Part shown: one piece after another, positions 1-8,646 of the stretch | How the letters are laid out: the number at the start of each line of letters is the position of its first letter | Position numbering within the stretch: position 1 is the stretch's first letter | Assembly: GCA_963774455.1 (NCBI GenBank) | Contig: CAVZFD010000003.1 | Location: forward strand, 248,001 to 312,000 | Length of the DNA: 64,000 nt | Source of the DNA: DATFVA01 sp963774455 | GTDB taxonomy: Bacteria > Bacteroidota > Ignavibacteria > Ignavibacteriales > Ignavibacteriaceae | Direction: 5' to 3' | Program-made: the position numbers and the translations under genes | Notes under the pieces: model-generated | The model's input: the letters and a program-made list of their open reading frames with translations, nothing else | Told to the model about the DNA's origin: nothing | The model's database searches: none

Positions 1-516
1 GGCAAGTTCATTTTCAGTGATCTTATGGCGGAAATATGCAAAGCAACAATAGGAAATGAAGCTTACTTGTTCTGGGAGCAGTTTGTTGTAAAAGGCACCG
101 ATCCCAAGGGAGCTGAATTTACGTGGCACCAGGATTCAGGGTATGTTGATCACAAGCATAAGTATTATGTTAATGCCTGGGTTCCTCTTGATGACGTGAA
201 TGAAGAGAACGGAACGGTTTACCTTCTTCCCTATTCGCTGGCAGGTACAAAGGAAAAAGTAGAGCATGAACCTGTGCCCGGTTCAAATGACAGGGAAGGA
301 TATTTTGGTCCCGAAAAAGGTATACCCGCAAACTGTCCTGCAGGATCAATCGTTGTTTTCTCCAGCACCACTTTCCATAGATCCGGAGCGAATAAAACAG
401 ATAAGTTAAGAAGGGCGTATGCAATTCAGTTTTCCCCGGAACCAATCTATGAAGCAGACGGATCGTTAAAAGGCTTAGCCGAGCCTTTTCTTAAAGACGG
501 CAAAAGGGTAAGGTAA
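1..516 (+). CDS. Phytanoyl-CoA dioxygenase (PhyH) family protein, 5'-truncated by window edge
   Basis: The frame is open from base 1, so the gene begins before the window; the Met codon at 25 is probably internal. The visible 171 residues carry the Fe(II)/2-oxoglutarate oxygenase signature: an HxD pair in WHQDSGY, a double-stranded beta-helix stretch rich in NAWVPLDDV-type residues, and a distal FHRSGAN histidine followed by the Arg that binds 2-oxoglutarate (RRAY). The family hydroxylates diverse small substrates; nothing here identifies the substrate. It lies 122 bp upstream of an SMP-30-like gene in the same direction and could be co-transcribed with it. It has no visible link to the sulfur genes downstream and probably marks the edge of that cluster. 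Confidence 0.85.
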   Translation, partial: GKFIFSDLMAEICKATIGNEAYLFWEQFVVKGTDPKGAEFTWHQDSGYVDHKHKYYVNAWVPLDDVNEENGTVYLLPYSLAGTKEKVEHEPVPGSNDREGYFGPEKGIPANCPAGSIVVFSSTTFHRSGANKTDKLRRAYAIQFSPEPIYEADGSLKGLAEPFLKDGKRVR

Positions 517-638
517 GGAGAATCTTTAAGGGCAGTCCTGAATTCTTGTTCATAATTTATCCAGGAAGTCCAACTTTCTGCCGACCGGACTGATTAAATC
601 TGATAAAAAGGGAGTCTTTTTTAATTTAGAAAGCGCTT

Positions 639-1592
639 ATGAAAAAGCTGTTATTCCTCATATTGATATCCGGATTATCATCAATATTTTCCCAACCAGG
701 TAAAGTATTTCCATTAAACCCAAAACCCCAAAAAGTATTTGACGGAGGATTTTTTACGGAAGGACCGGCCGTCGCCAAAGACGGATGTGTTTACTTCAGC
801 GATCAGACCTTCACCAGTGAAACCGATATGGAAGCAGGGATCATCTGGAAGTACGATCCGCTCAGAGATACAACAGTAGTGTTCCGTTCACCGAGCGGAA
901 TGTCTAACGGCATCAGGTTCGACCGGCTGGGTAATATGGTCGTATGCGAAGGGGCGGATTTCGGCGGACGGATGATCATAAGGACAGATATGCAAACCGG
1001 CAAAAGTAAAATTATAGCAGGATTATACAACGGCAAACCTTTTAATTCACCCAATGACCTGACGATAGACAGTCACGGCAGGGTATACTTTACAGACCCG
1101 CGGTATACCGGTTACGAAAATGTTGATCAGCCAGTAATGGGAGTTTACAGAATTAATACCGATAATAACGTTCAAGTTATTATCAAAAATATTACTATGC
1201 CGAATGGGATAGCGTTTTCGCCCGACGAAAGAATTCTTTATGTAGGCTGCAATTATGAAGGAGACGAAAACCATAATCCGGTTGCGGCAGTTTACAGCTA
1301 TAACATTTCAGGTAATGACAGCATCACTTTTGACAAGGAGCTGATCAGGTTTGGGGATGATGCCGGTCCCGATGGAATAAAAACGGACAGTCGCGGAAAC
1401 CTTTTCATTGCAGTGAGGAATGAAGAAGCTCCGCAGATACAAGTATACAGCCCCGAAGGTTACCTCATTGATTCTCTTGTCCTGCCCGAAGTTCCCTCGA
1501 ACCTGACCTTTACACCGTCGGGCCGCGAGCTGTATATTACGGCAGGCAACGGTTTATACCATATACCGCTCAACGACGACTACCTAAAGTAA
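639..1592 (+). CDS. Secreted SMP-30/gluconolactonase/LRE-like beta-propeller
   Basis: A 317-residue protein with an N-terminal signal peptide (Lys-Lys then a hydrophobic core, probable cleavage near residue 18), so it is exported. The mature part is a six-bladed propeller of the SGL family. Metal-binding landmarks are visible: Glu in FTEGPAV, Asn in the SPNDLTID turn and Asp in GPDGIKTD, which in regucalcin and gluconolactonases coordinate the divalent cation. The family hydrolyses lactones or related esters. The start is chosen because it gives the signal peptide directly; no strong Shine-Dalgarno sequence precedes it. The neighbour upstream is a PhyH-family oxygenase, suggesting small-molecule catabolism rather than sulfur metabolism. 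Confidence 0.82.
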   Translation: MKKLLFLILISGLSSIFSQPGKVFPLNPKPQKVFDGGFFTEGPAVAKDGCVYFSDQTFTSETDMEAGIIWKYDPLRDTTVVFRSPSGMSNGIRFDRLGNMVVCEGADFGGRMIIRTDMQTGKSKIIAGLYNGKPFNSPNDLTIDSHGRVYFTDPRYTGYENVDQPVMGVYRINTDNNVQVIIKNITMPNGIAFSPDERILYVGCNYEGDENHNPVAAVYSYNISGNDSITFDKELIRFGDDAGPDGIKTDSRGNLFIAVRNEEAPQIQVYSPEGYLIDSLVLPEVPSNLTFTPSGRELYITAGNGLYHIPLNDDYLK

Positions 1593-1891
1593 ATAAGTCA
1601 TATTATTAATCTTCCCCCTCCAGTGTTATCCCTTCCAGCAGCGCGTTCTATAAAATATAGAGCAAAATACCTTTCATCCCTATAATTCCCATTTCTTTTA
1701 AGAATCAGACATCCGAAGTTCATCCAAACGGTAATATCGGATTTACCTTCCAATAATTTCCATTAAATTTTATTTAACGGCCGAAAGACCATTACCAACC
1801 CGGGATTGTGGTAAAAATTACCTCGCTCACTCAGGACTTTAGTTAATTAATTCTTTTGAAACTTAATTACCGCTTCAATCTAATTGCATCC

Positions 1892-1924
1892 CACATACGC
1901 TTCACATACGCTCCACATACGCTT
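1892..1924 (+). repeat. Three tandem 11-bp repeats
   Basis: The core CACATACGCT begins at 1892, 1903 and 1914, each separated by one base (T or C), giving an 11-bp period. It may be a phased protein-binding array or a simple slippage product. Confidence 0.8.
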
Positions 1925-2005
1925 TAAGTACTTTTTAACCTCTCGCTCCCGGTCGGTTGTGAGTTTAATGACAATCCACTTTGTGGCTCGCAGGGCATTG
2001 AGGAA

Positions 2006-2171
2006 GTCTGCCATTTTGTCAGAATGTTGATAAACTCAACAAAATAAAAACTGCGTTTTCGGCTCATTTTGTGAGTCTCAATTTGAGACCAAAAGGCTTA
2101 TAAAAGGCGCATGCCAGGCTGATTCATAACAGCCTAAATGATATTTTGAAAAATGTCTGCCATTTTGTCAG
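2006..2171 (+). repeat. Pair of 17-bp direct repeats (GTCTGCCATTTTGTCAG)
   Basis: Identical copies lie at 2006-2022 and 2155-2171, 149 bp apart, both in non-coding DNA. Between them sits the 2075-2089 palindrome. The arrangement resembles paired regulator sites, but no regulator can be assigned from sequence alone. Confidence 0.75.
2075..2089. promoter_or_regulatory. Perfect 15-bp palindrome, candidate operator
   Basis: GTCTCAA-T-TTGAGAC is a 7+1+7 dyad in non-coding DNA between the two 17-bp direct repeats. The size and symmetry fit a dimeric DNA-binding protein; which one is unknown. Confidence 0.45.
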
Positions 2172-2327
2172 TACCGGTGAAAACTTTATCAGCAACAAAT
2201 GGGATACATCCTTTAATAAGCCTTTGAATTTTCCCCTTCTTTTATGTTTTTTTGAAATGATTTAAGACTATCGGAGATTAGTCCTAAAGTCCATTTCACC
2301 AATTATTATCGAATTTAAGGGAAATAA

Positions 2328-3791
2328 ATGAGGACTAATAAGATAACCGAAGATGAGCGGATCAAGGCTTTCAAATCGGTGAAGAAACCGGAAGTAATTG
2401 ATAGACAAAACCTCAGCGTCCGTTATCATGTAGAAGATTTTAATACATCAGAACTTCCCCGCAGGTTCCTTGAAGCATTCGCAGCAATACTGAAACACTC
2501 TAATTACAGAATGGCTCTCGATCATTTTGTCAGAATGAGCGCCAGGTGTGCAAACTGCACCGTTGCCTGCCAGGTGTTCCAGGCTACGGGGGATATTGAA
2601 GACATTCCGTGTAAACGTTCGGAACTTCTTCTTGATATTTACAAGAGGCACTTTACGCTTGGCGGGTATTGGAAGGGGCGTCTTTCCGGTAAAGGCTACA
2701 TTACCGTAGAAACAATTCAGAAGATGGCCGACAGTTATTATAATTGCACTGCCTGCCGCAGGTGTACCCTTGAATGTCCCGCCGGTATCGATCACGGATT
2801 AATTACGCACCTGGGAAGGTATATCTTAAGCGAGCTTGGAATAGCGCCGCGCGCGCTGATTGTAAGTACGAGAGAACAGCTTGAGGGAGCTACTAAGAAT
2901 ACTTCCGCTATTCCACTGCCGGCGCTGCAGGATACCCTTGAATTTCTTGAAGACGATATGTTTGAGGAGAAATCAGTTCATATAAAATTTCCGATGGATA
3001 TTCCCGATGCCGACTATGTCTTCTTTCCCGCAGTGAGCGATTTCCTTATGGAGGCGGAAACCCTGATGGGTATTGCCGCTGTATTTACAGCAACAGGAGG
3101 TAACTGGACTATTGGTACTGGCTACTACGATGGAATAAATTACGGTTTATTCTACAGTGACAGAATTCTGGAAAGAGTAGTTAAGCAGGTCGATGGAGAA
3201 ACAAGAAGGCTCGCAGGTAAAAATATCCTGATTGGTGAATGCGGGCATGCTTCCCGTTCTGCAAAAGCTTTTATTCCTGTTTACTGCGGGGGAGAGAACT
3301 CTCTGCCTGTGCTAAACATTATGGAGTACACTTATAAAGCATGGAAAGAGGGGAAGCTGAAGTTTAATCCTGATGTTATAACAGAAAAGGTATCATATCA
3401 CGATCCCTGCAATCTTGCCCGGCAGAGGTGGATAGTTAATCAGCCGAGAGAAATCCTGAAAGCATTCTGTAAAAATTATATTGAAATGACTCCCTCAGGT
3501 GAAGATAATATCTGCTGCGGAGGCGGGGGAGGTACCGTTTCTATTGATGAGATCAGACCTTACAGAACAACAATAGGCGGCAAGCTGAAAGCAGACCAGA
3601 TCCGAAAGGCAGGTTGTGAAATCTTGGTTGCTCCTTGTGCAAACTGTAAAAAGCAGCTCAGGGAACTGGTAGAAGATCAGAAAATTGACTGCCAGGTTGT
3701 GGGTCTGCACGATCTTATTTATAAAGCAATCATCTTTGATGATTCACTGATTGTCAAAGAAAAAGATTCTTCAAAAGAAGAGGTTAATTAG
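2328..3791 (+). CDS. DsrK/HdrD-like iron-sulfur subunit (CCG domains) of an Hme-type complex
   Basis: This 487-residue cytoplasmic protein resembles DsrK, HmeD and HdrD. Two ferredoxin-type cysteine clusters lie in the N-terminal third (CANCTVAC at about residues 75-82; CTACRRCTLECP near 140-151). The second half holds two CCG-type domains: GECGHASR, then HDPCN followed by ICCGGGGG, which bind the noncubane [4Fe-4S] centre that reduces disulfides in heterodisulfide reductase. A purine-rich Shine-Dalgarno sequence precedes the ATG. The stop codon directly abuts the start of the DsrM-like gene, so the two are co-translated. By family analogy it couples a thiol/disulfide carrier to a membrane quinone subunit. 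It differs from canonical DsrK in this window (23109) in length and sequence and is a separate paralogue. Confidence 0.85.
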   Translation: MRTNKITEDERIKAFKSVKKPEVIDRQNLSVRYHVEDFNTSELPRRFLEAFAAILKHSNYRMALDHFVRMSARCANCTVACQVFQATGDIEDIPCKRSELLLDIYKRHFTLGGYWKGRLSGKGYITVETIQKMADSYYNCTACRRCTLECPAGIDHGLITHLGRYILSELGIAPRALIVSTREQLEGATKNTSAIPLPALQDTLEFLEDDMFEEKSVHIKFPMDIPDADYVFFPAVSDFLMEAETLMGIAAVFTATGGNWTIGTGYYDGINYGLFYSDRILERVVKQVDGETRRLAGKNILIGECGHASRSAKAFIPVYCGGENSLPVLNIMEYTYKAWKEGKLKFNPDVITEKVSYHDPCNLARQRWIVNQPREILKAFCKNYIEMTPSGEDNICCGGGGGTVSIDEIRPYRTTIGGKLKADQIRKAGCEILVAPCANCKKQLRELVEDQKIDCQVVGLHDLIYKAIIFDDSLIVKEKDSSKEEVN

Positions 3792-4496
3792 ATGGATGCT
3801 CTACTTGAATTTGCGAAGGGACCTCTTTTCCGGTTGAGTTTTGCTTTGCTGGTCCTGGGGTTGATAAGAATTATTTTTCTCGATATTCGCGGCGCTTATA
3901 AGGCCTATAAAAATACCGATGATAAAAAGATGCCATGGAAGCTGATTATCAGTCGTACGTGGGAATGGTTCTTTCCTCTTAAGAGGCTGCGGGGAAACTT
4001 CAGAATTTATTCTGTTTTCTCCATCCTTTTTCATATAGGATTAATATTGGTTCCTATTTTTCTCTTTGCTCACATTCAGCTATGGGACAGCGCTTTAGGG
4101 ATTTCCTGGGTTGCACTTTCTCACAGCTGGGCACTCTGGCTAACAATCACGACAATAATTTTCGGAGCGGCCTTATTTATCGGCCGGATGAGCAGTAAGA
4201 CCACCAGGGCATTAAGCAAGGGACAGGATTATCTCTTGCTTATCCTTCTTCTTATTCCATTTATAACCGGTTTTGTTTGTGCGAACCTTAATGTTATTCC
4301 TTCATATTACAGGTTTTATATGCTGGTACATATTTTATCCGGCGAATTGATATTCGTACTGATTCCTTTTTCCAAAATTGCACATTGTGTTCTTACTCCT
4401 TTTTCTCATGTAATCTGTACCCTGGCATGGAAATTCCCGCCGGAGACAGATGACAAGATCAGTATAACATTAAACAAAAAAGGAGCCCCCGTTTGA
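3792..4496 (+). CDS. DsrM/HdrE-like cytochrome b membrane subunit (NarI family)
   Basis: A 234-residue integral membrane protein with about five hydrophobic segments of the nitrate reductase gamma (NarI) fold. His residues in FHIGLIL, LSHSWALW, MLVHILSGE and KIAHCV are plausible heme b ligands. It is shorter than canonical DsrM (about 330 residues). It follows the DsrK-like gene without a gap and precedes a DsrO-like ferredoxin with a 4-bp overlap, so it is the quinone/heme b subunit of the same complex. The NarI family exchanges electrons between menaquinone and a cytoplasmic iron-sulfur subunit. Confidence 0.8.
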   Translation: MDALLEFAKGPLFRLSFALLVLGLIRIIFLDIRGAYKAYKNTDDKKMPWKLIISRTWEWFFPLKRLRGNFRIYSVFSILFHIGLILVPIFLFAHIQLWDSALGISWVALSHSWALWLTITTIIFGAALFIGRMSSKTTRALSKGQDYLLLILLLIPFITGFVCANLNVIPSYYRFYMLVHILSGELIFVLIPFSKIAHCVLTPFSHVICTLAWKFPPETDDKISITLNKKGAPV

Positions 4497-5260
4497 GTAA
4501 AGCAATATTAACAGATATTACAAAATGCATCGGCTGCCTCGAATGTGTTGCTGCCTGCAAGAAAACTCATCACCTTGAAGATGATGTCCCGAGAGTGTGG
4601 CAGAAGAATGATGGACTCTCAGCTGAGAACTGGACTTCAATTATAAGGAAACCAGGTGAGCATTATATCAGGAAGCAGTGCCGTCATTGCCTCGAACCCT
4701 CCTGCGCTTCAGTCTGCCCGGTAGGAGCACTTCATAAAACTGAAATCGGCGCTGTTGTGTATGATGCAGATAAGTGTCTTGGATGCCGGTATTGCATGAT
4801 GGCCTGTCCTTATGGCATTCCACGGTATGAATGGGATAAGTCAGTTCCATATGTACAAAAATGTATCCTATGCTATGACAGGATAACAGATGGAAAGCAG
4901 CCGGCATGTACGGAAGTATGTCCCGAGCAGGCTACAATATTCGGTGAACGAGAGGAACTTTTAAATATTGCACATAAAAGAATCAAGGATAACCCCGGCC
5001 GATACATCAATAAAGTATGGGGGGAGCATGAAGTCGGTGGAACTTCGGTTCTATATTTATCCGATATAAACCTTGATTTTCTTTCGTACCCCGTAAATCT
5101 CGGCGACAAGCCTCTGCCCGAAAAAACAGCAACTGCGATGGAATCCGTCCCGTTTGCATTTGTAGGAATGGGAGGAGCCATGCTTGGACTTAACTGGATC
5201 ATCCGGCGCCGGATGAAGCTTAGTAAAGAAAGTAACGAGAAGGAATCTCCTGATGAATAG
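4493..5260 (+). CDS. DsrO/HybA-like ferredoxin subunit with C-terminal membrane anchor
   Basis: A 255-residue four-cluster ferredoxin of the NrfC/HybA/DsrO group. Cysteine clusters include CIGCLECVAAC near residue 12, CRHCLEPSCASVCP near 61, CLGCRYCMMACP near 94 and a final CILCYDR...CTEVCP. Unlike the Tat-exported DsrO at 25176 it has no N-terminal signal; instead a hydrophobic segment and an Arg-rich tail lie near the C-terminus (residues about 222-243). It starts at TTG: this codon overlaps the upstream TGA by 4 bp and is preceded by a good AAAGGAG. Without a signal peptide its clusters may face the cytoplasm, which would be a topology difference from DsrMKJOP. Confidence 0.83.
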   Translation: MSKAILTDITKCIGCLECVAACKKTHHLEDDVPRVWQKNDGLSAENWTSIIRKPGEHYIRKQCRHCLEPSCASVCPVGALHKTEIGAVVYDADKCLGCRYCMMACPYGIPRYEWDKSVPYVQKCILCYDRITDGKQPACTEVCPEQATIFGEREELLNIAHKRIKDNPGRYINKVWGEHEVGGTSVLYLSDINLDFLSYPVNLGDKPLPEKTATAMESVPFAFVGMGGAMLGLNWIIRRRMKLSKESNEKESPDE

Positions 5261-7124
5261 AGTAAGGAATGCAAAACTTATCTTATGGGTAATCACCGGT
5301 TTTGCTGCAGCGGTTGTCCTTAACCGCTTCATTTTCGGATTAGGAGTTACAACCAATTTGAATGATGCCACCCCATGGGGACTATGGATCGGGTTCGATG
5401 TTATGGGTGGCGTGGCCCTTGCCGCAGGCGGCTTTGTACTGACAGCTATCTTCTATATTATGAGGCGGGAGGAATTTCATCCCCTCGTAAGGCCCGCTGT
5501 ACTTACTGCTTTCCTCGGCTACCTTGCTGTAATTATAAGCCTGCTTGTGGATCTTGGACTGCCGTGGAACATCTGGCATATGATAATTTACTGGAATCCT
5601 CATTCACCGTTATTTGAAGTGGGCTGGTGCGTTATGCTATACACAGGCGTGCTGCTCCTCGAATTCAGTCCTGTTCCATTAGAGAAGTTCAGCAGGTATG
5701 CAAAGCTCAGAAACTTTTTGATGAAGTTCCGTTTTGTATTTGTTCTGCTGGGAATAATGCTTTCCACTCTTCATCAATCTTCATTGGGCAGTTTATTCCT
5801 GATTATGCCTTTCAAGCTTTTCCCGCTGTGGTATTCAAATATTCTGCCGGTTCAATTCTTTATTTCGGCAGTTGCGCTTGGTTTAATGATGGTATCTTTT
5901 GAAAGTCTTGTTTCTCACTGGTTGTACAAACGCAAACCTGAATCGGACCTGGTGTCTAAGCTTTGTAAAATCGCTGTTTGGGTCCTTTCAATATATTTTA
6001 TTGTGAAGATTTCAGATATAATAGCGCAGGGTAAGTTTGGTTTAATCTTTAACGGGAGCTGGCAGAGCAATCTTTTTATAACAGAGCTTTTGATATCGAC
6101 TATAATTCCTGCAGTACTCTTTTCCGTACCCAAATTACGTAAAACGTTGCCCGTACAATGGATAGGTTCGTTTATGATTGTATTTGGTATGATGATGAAC
6201 CGTATCGATGTAGGCGGACTCGTAATGCTGGGTACGACGGGGGATTCATATACTCCTTTAATAACTGAAATTGTAACAAGTCTTGGAATCATATCAATTG
6301 CGTCATTAGTTTTCTTATTTGCAATTGAGAATTTCAACATCTGGGATCTGCAGCCTAAGGAACCTGATTCATTACCGCACACGCTTCCCGAGTTTGACTA
6401 CACTTCAAGAACATGGCTTGGGACTCCTGATGTAACTAATTTAACCAAACACTCTCTTGCCTTTATTATCAGCTTTGCGATCGGGTTGGCTTTGACACCG
6501 GGAAATCATATTCACAGTGAGGGAATAACGGATGTGAAAGTCTTTCGTGCATCAGGTCTGGACACCCTTTACGTGAACGGAAACAGAGACGACCAGTTTG
6601 TAAAATTCCCTCATCAGGCTCATATAGAACGTATTGGAAAAGAGAACTGTTCAACCTGTCATCATTTAAATCTTCCGGGTGAAAAGCTGAGCGAGTGCTG
6701 GGAATGTCATACCGGGATGTATACGCAGGCAGACTTCTTTCAGCACGACTGGCATTCGGATGTTTACGGGGCAAATCTAAAATGCATCGACTGCCACAGA
6801 GAAGAGCAGAACCGGAGCGCAGATTCAGCTAAAAGATGCAGAGATTGTCACAAGTCGTATAAGTTTGAAGCCGGAGTAATAAAGGTTAACAAAACTTATG
6901 ATATACTCTCTTACACCGATGCCCTGCATAATTTATGTGTGTCATGCCATATGAAGAAATCGAAGGAAGATAAAACCAAATCAGAATTAGCCCGATGCTC
7001 AAGCTGTCATAAAACAGAACTTCCTGAGAATTTGACTGCAGGAATCAACTGGAAAATTAACGTCCCCCATTTTAATAGTGTAATTCTTCCTGATGTTAAA
7101 GAAGTTGTACTGGAAACGAAATAG
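5253..7124 (+). CDS. NrfD/DsrP-like membrane subunit fused to a hexaheme cytochrome c domain
   Basis: The 623-residue protein has two parts. Residues 1 to about 360 are a polytopic NrfD/PsrC/HybB-type quinone subunit with roughly ten membrane segments. After a further hydrophobic helix (about 400-418) the C-terminus (about 440-610) contains six CxxCH motifs (CSTCHH, CWECHT, CIDCHR, CRDCHK, CVSCHM, CSSCHK) plus spaced histidines such as FPHQAH, typical of c7/c3-like cytochromes. The heme domain should be periplasmic. The start overlaps the preceding ferredoxin gene by 8 bp. DsrMKJOP normally has a separate triheme DsrJ and Hmc a separate multiheme HmcA; here the cytochrome is covalently attached to the quinone subunit. 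It likely exchanges electrons between periplasmic cytochromes and menaquinone. Confidence 0.85.
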   Translation: MNRVRNAKLILWVITGFAAAVVLNRFIFGLGVTTNLNDATPWGLWIGFDVMGGVALAAGGFVLTAIFYIMRREEFHPLVRPAVLTAFLGYLAVIISLLVDLGLPWNIWHMIIYWNPHSPLFEVGWCVMLYTGVLLLEFSPVPLEKFSRYAKLRNFLMKFRFVFVLLGIMLSTLHQSSLGSLFLIMPFKLFPLWYSNILPVQFFISAVALGLMMVSFESLVSHWLYKRKPESDLVSKLCKIAVWVLSIYFIVKISDIIAQGKFGLIFNGSWQSNLFITELLISTIIPAVLFSVPKLRKTLPVQWIGSFMIVFGMMMNRIDVGGLVMLGTTGDSYTPLITEIVTSLGIISIASLVFLFAIENFNIWDLQPKEPDSLPHTLPEFDYTSRTWLGTPDVTNLTKHSLAFIISFAIGLALTPGNHIHSEGITDVKVFRASGLDTLYVNGNRDDQFVKFPHQAHIERIGKENCSTCHHLNLPGEKLSECWECHTGMYTQADFFQHDWHSDVYGANLKCIDCHREEQNRSADSAKRCRDCHKSYKFEAGVIKVNKTYDILSYTDALHNLCVSCHMKKSKEDKTKSELARCSSCHKTELPENLTAGINWKINVPHFNSVILPDVKEVVLETK

Positions 7125-7127
7125 TAT

Positions 7128-7514
7128 ATGCCGGTGAAAAAAATATTGATAGTTGATGACGAACCAGATGTTGTAGCTTATTTAACCGTTGTATTAGCAG
7201 CAAATGGATATAAACCCTATTCTGCAGCTAATGTAAATACTGCAGAGCAGATCCTGAAAAAAATTCATCCTGATCTTATTTGCCTGGATATTGTTATGCC
7301 TAAGGAAACAGGAATATCTTTTTACATTAAGCTTCAGCAGGAAAAAGAACTGAAGAGTATCCCCGTTATAATTATCAGTGGAATAGTTGAATCTGATAAA
7401 TTCAATTTCAGATCATATGTTAAGGATGAGTCGATTCCCTCTCCGGCGTGTTATATGGAGAAACCGATCGATATTAAAAATTTTATCTGGAATATTGAAC
7501 GATTAACAGGTTAG
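7128..7514 (+). CDS. Single-domain response regulator (receiver only)
   Basis: A 128-residue CheY-like receiver with the acidic pair in VDDEPD, the phospho-acceptor Asp in CLDIVMP, Ser in IISG and Lys in MEKP, so it should be phosphorylatable. No output domain follows. It starts 3 bp after the cytochrome-fused subunit and ends 3 bp before a PAS histidine kinase, so it belongs to that transcript and is probably the kinase's partner or a phosphate sink. Confidence 0.85.
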   Translation: MPVKKILIVDDEPDVVAYLTVVLAANGYKPYSAANVNTAEQILKKIHPDLICLDIVMPKETGISFYIKLQQEKELKSIPVIIISGIVESDKFNFRSYVKDESIPSPACYMEKPIDIKNFIWNIERLTG

Positions 7515-7517
7515 AAA

Positions 7518-8627
7518 ATGACCGGAACTTTAGATAAGAATAATTTATGGAAGGAGGAGTATCAAACACTCTTTGACAGAGTACCTTGCTACCTTACCGT
7601 AATAGGCAAAGATTTCAGAATCGTACGGGCGAATGATTCATTTCGTGAAAACTTCGGGGATGCACTTAATGAACACTGCTATGAAATATATAAGAGAAGG
7701 AAAACGAGGTGTCTTAATTGTCCTGCCGTGAAGACCTTTAAGGATGGAAAAGTACATCGTTCTCATCAGCAGGGAATAGGAGTTCATGGACAAAAAATAT
7801 ATTACGTTGTTAGTACCTCTGCTATGATAAAAGATGCTAAAAATATTGATTATGTAATAGAGATTTCCAATGATGTTACCGGTATGAAAAAGCTGGAAGA
7901 AAAAGTAATAGAATCAAAGAGATTGGGCGCCGTGGGTCAGACGGTTGCGGGACTAGCACACAGTATAAAGAATATTTTAATGGGGCTGGAAGGGGGAAAA
8001 TACATTGTAAGTCTCGGTTTGAAAAAAAATGATCAGCAGATGATAAACCAGGGCTGGGAAATGCTGGAAAGAAATTTTGATAAAACCACTTCACTGGTTA
8101 AGGACTTTTTAAGCTTCTCTAAGGGAAGAGTCCCTGATCTGGAAATAGTCGACCCAGCCGATCTTATTATGGAAATTGTTGATTTGTATAAAGATGTAGC
8201 TGCTCAATCGGGTATAGAACTTAGACCTGTTATTGAGGGCAGTATTAAACCAGTTCCGTTTGACAAGGCAGGTATACATACCTGTCTGACCAATCTAGTT
8301 TCAAATGCAATAGATGCATGTCTGATGTCGGAAAAGAAGGGGACCGAGGTTTCAATCAGGGTATCTGAAAAAAGGAACAAGATTATTTTTGAAGTTCAGG
8401 ATAATGGCAGCGGAATCGATTATGAAATAAAGAAAAAAATATTTACCACATTTTTCACGACCAAAGGAGGAGGGGGGACAGGACTCGGTTTACTAACCAC
8501 CAGAAAAATTGTTGAAGAACATGGGGGTAAAATAACCGTAATCTCTCAAAAAGGTAAAGGTGCAGATTTTAAGATGGAATTTCATCGTAAAAGATTAATG
8601 GCTTTATATAAAGAATCGAAGGAATAA
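7518..8627 (+). CDS. PAS-domain histidine kinase with a Cys-rich sensor
   Basis: 369 residues without membrane segments, so cytoplasmic. A PAS domain occupies about residues 15-125 and contains a CYEIYK...CLNCP cysteine pattern, as seen in some kinases of anaerobes, which could bind a metal cluster or sense thiols. The dimerisation helix has an intact phospho-acceptor His (GLAHSIKN near 155). The ATPase domain has N-box SNAIDAC, G1 DNGSGI and the Gly-rich GGGGTGLGL lid, so it looks active. It is sandwiched between two receiver-only proteins and probably forms a small phosphorelay that senses redox or sulfur state for the neighbouring electron-transfer genes. Confidence 0.87.
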   Translation: MTGTLDKNNLWKEEYQTLFDRVPCYLTVIGKDFRIVRANDSFRENFGDALNEHCYEIYKRRKTRCLNCPAVKTFKDGKVHRSHQQGIGVHGQKIYYVVSTSAMIKDAKNIDYVIEISNDVTGMKKLEEKVIESKRLGAVGQTVAGLAHSIKNILMGLEGGKYIVSLGLKKNDQQMINQGWEMLERNFDKTTSLVKDFLSFSKGRVPDLEIVDPADLIMEIVDLYKDVAAQSGIELRPVIEGSIKPVPFDKAGIHTCLTNLVSNAIDACLMSEKKGTEVSIRVSEKRNKIIFEVQDNGSGIDYEIKKKIFTTFFTTKGGGGTGLGLLTTRKIVEEHGGKITVISQKGKGADFKMEFHRKRLMALYKESKE

Positions 8628-8646
8628 ATTAAAGCAGGAGAAAATC

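Larger units (their letters stand above)
1593..2327. other. 735-bp gene-free region with short repeats upstream of the cytochrome-fused redox operon
   Basis: No convincing coding frame. It contains three tandem copies of an 11-bp unit (core CACATACGCT, 1892-1924), two copies of a 17-bp direct repeat (GTCTGCCATTTTGTCAG at 2006-2022 and 2155-2171), a 7+1+7 palindrome (2075-2089) and a distant inverted pair GGACTTTAG/CTAAAGTCC (1834-1842 and 2284-2292). The second member of that pair lies about 36 bp before the start codon of the next gene. The region probably holds the promoter and operators of the operon beginning at 2328; no -35/-10 box was recognised with certainty. Confidence 0.6.

Noticed and set aside
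1892..1924. Tandem repeats considered as a CRISPR array
   Set aside because: The unit is 11 bp with one-base spacing and only three copies; no spacers and no cas genes.
2101..2125. TGGCA-like sequence read as a sigma-54 promoter
   Set aside because: The essential GC of the -12 element is missing at the required spacing.
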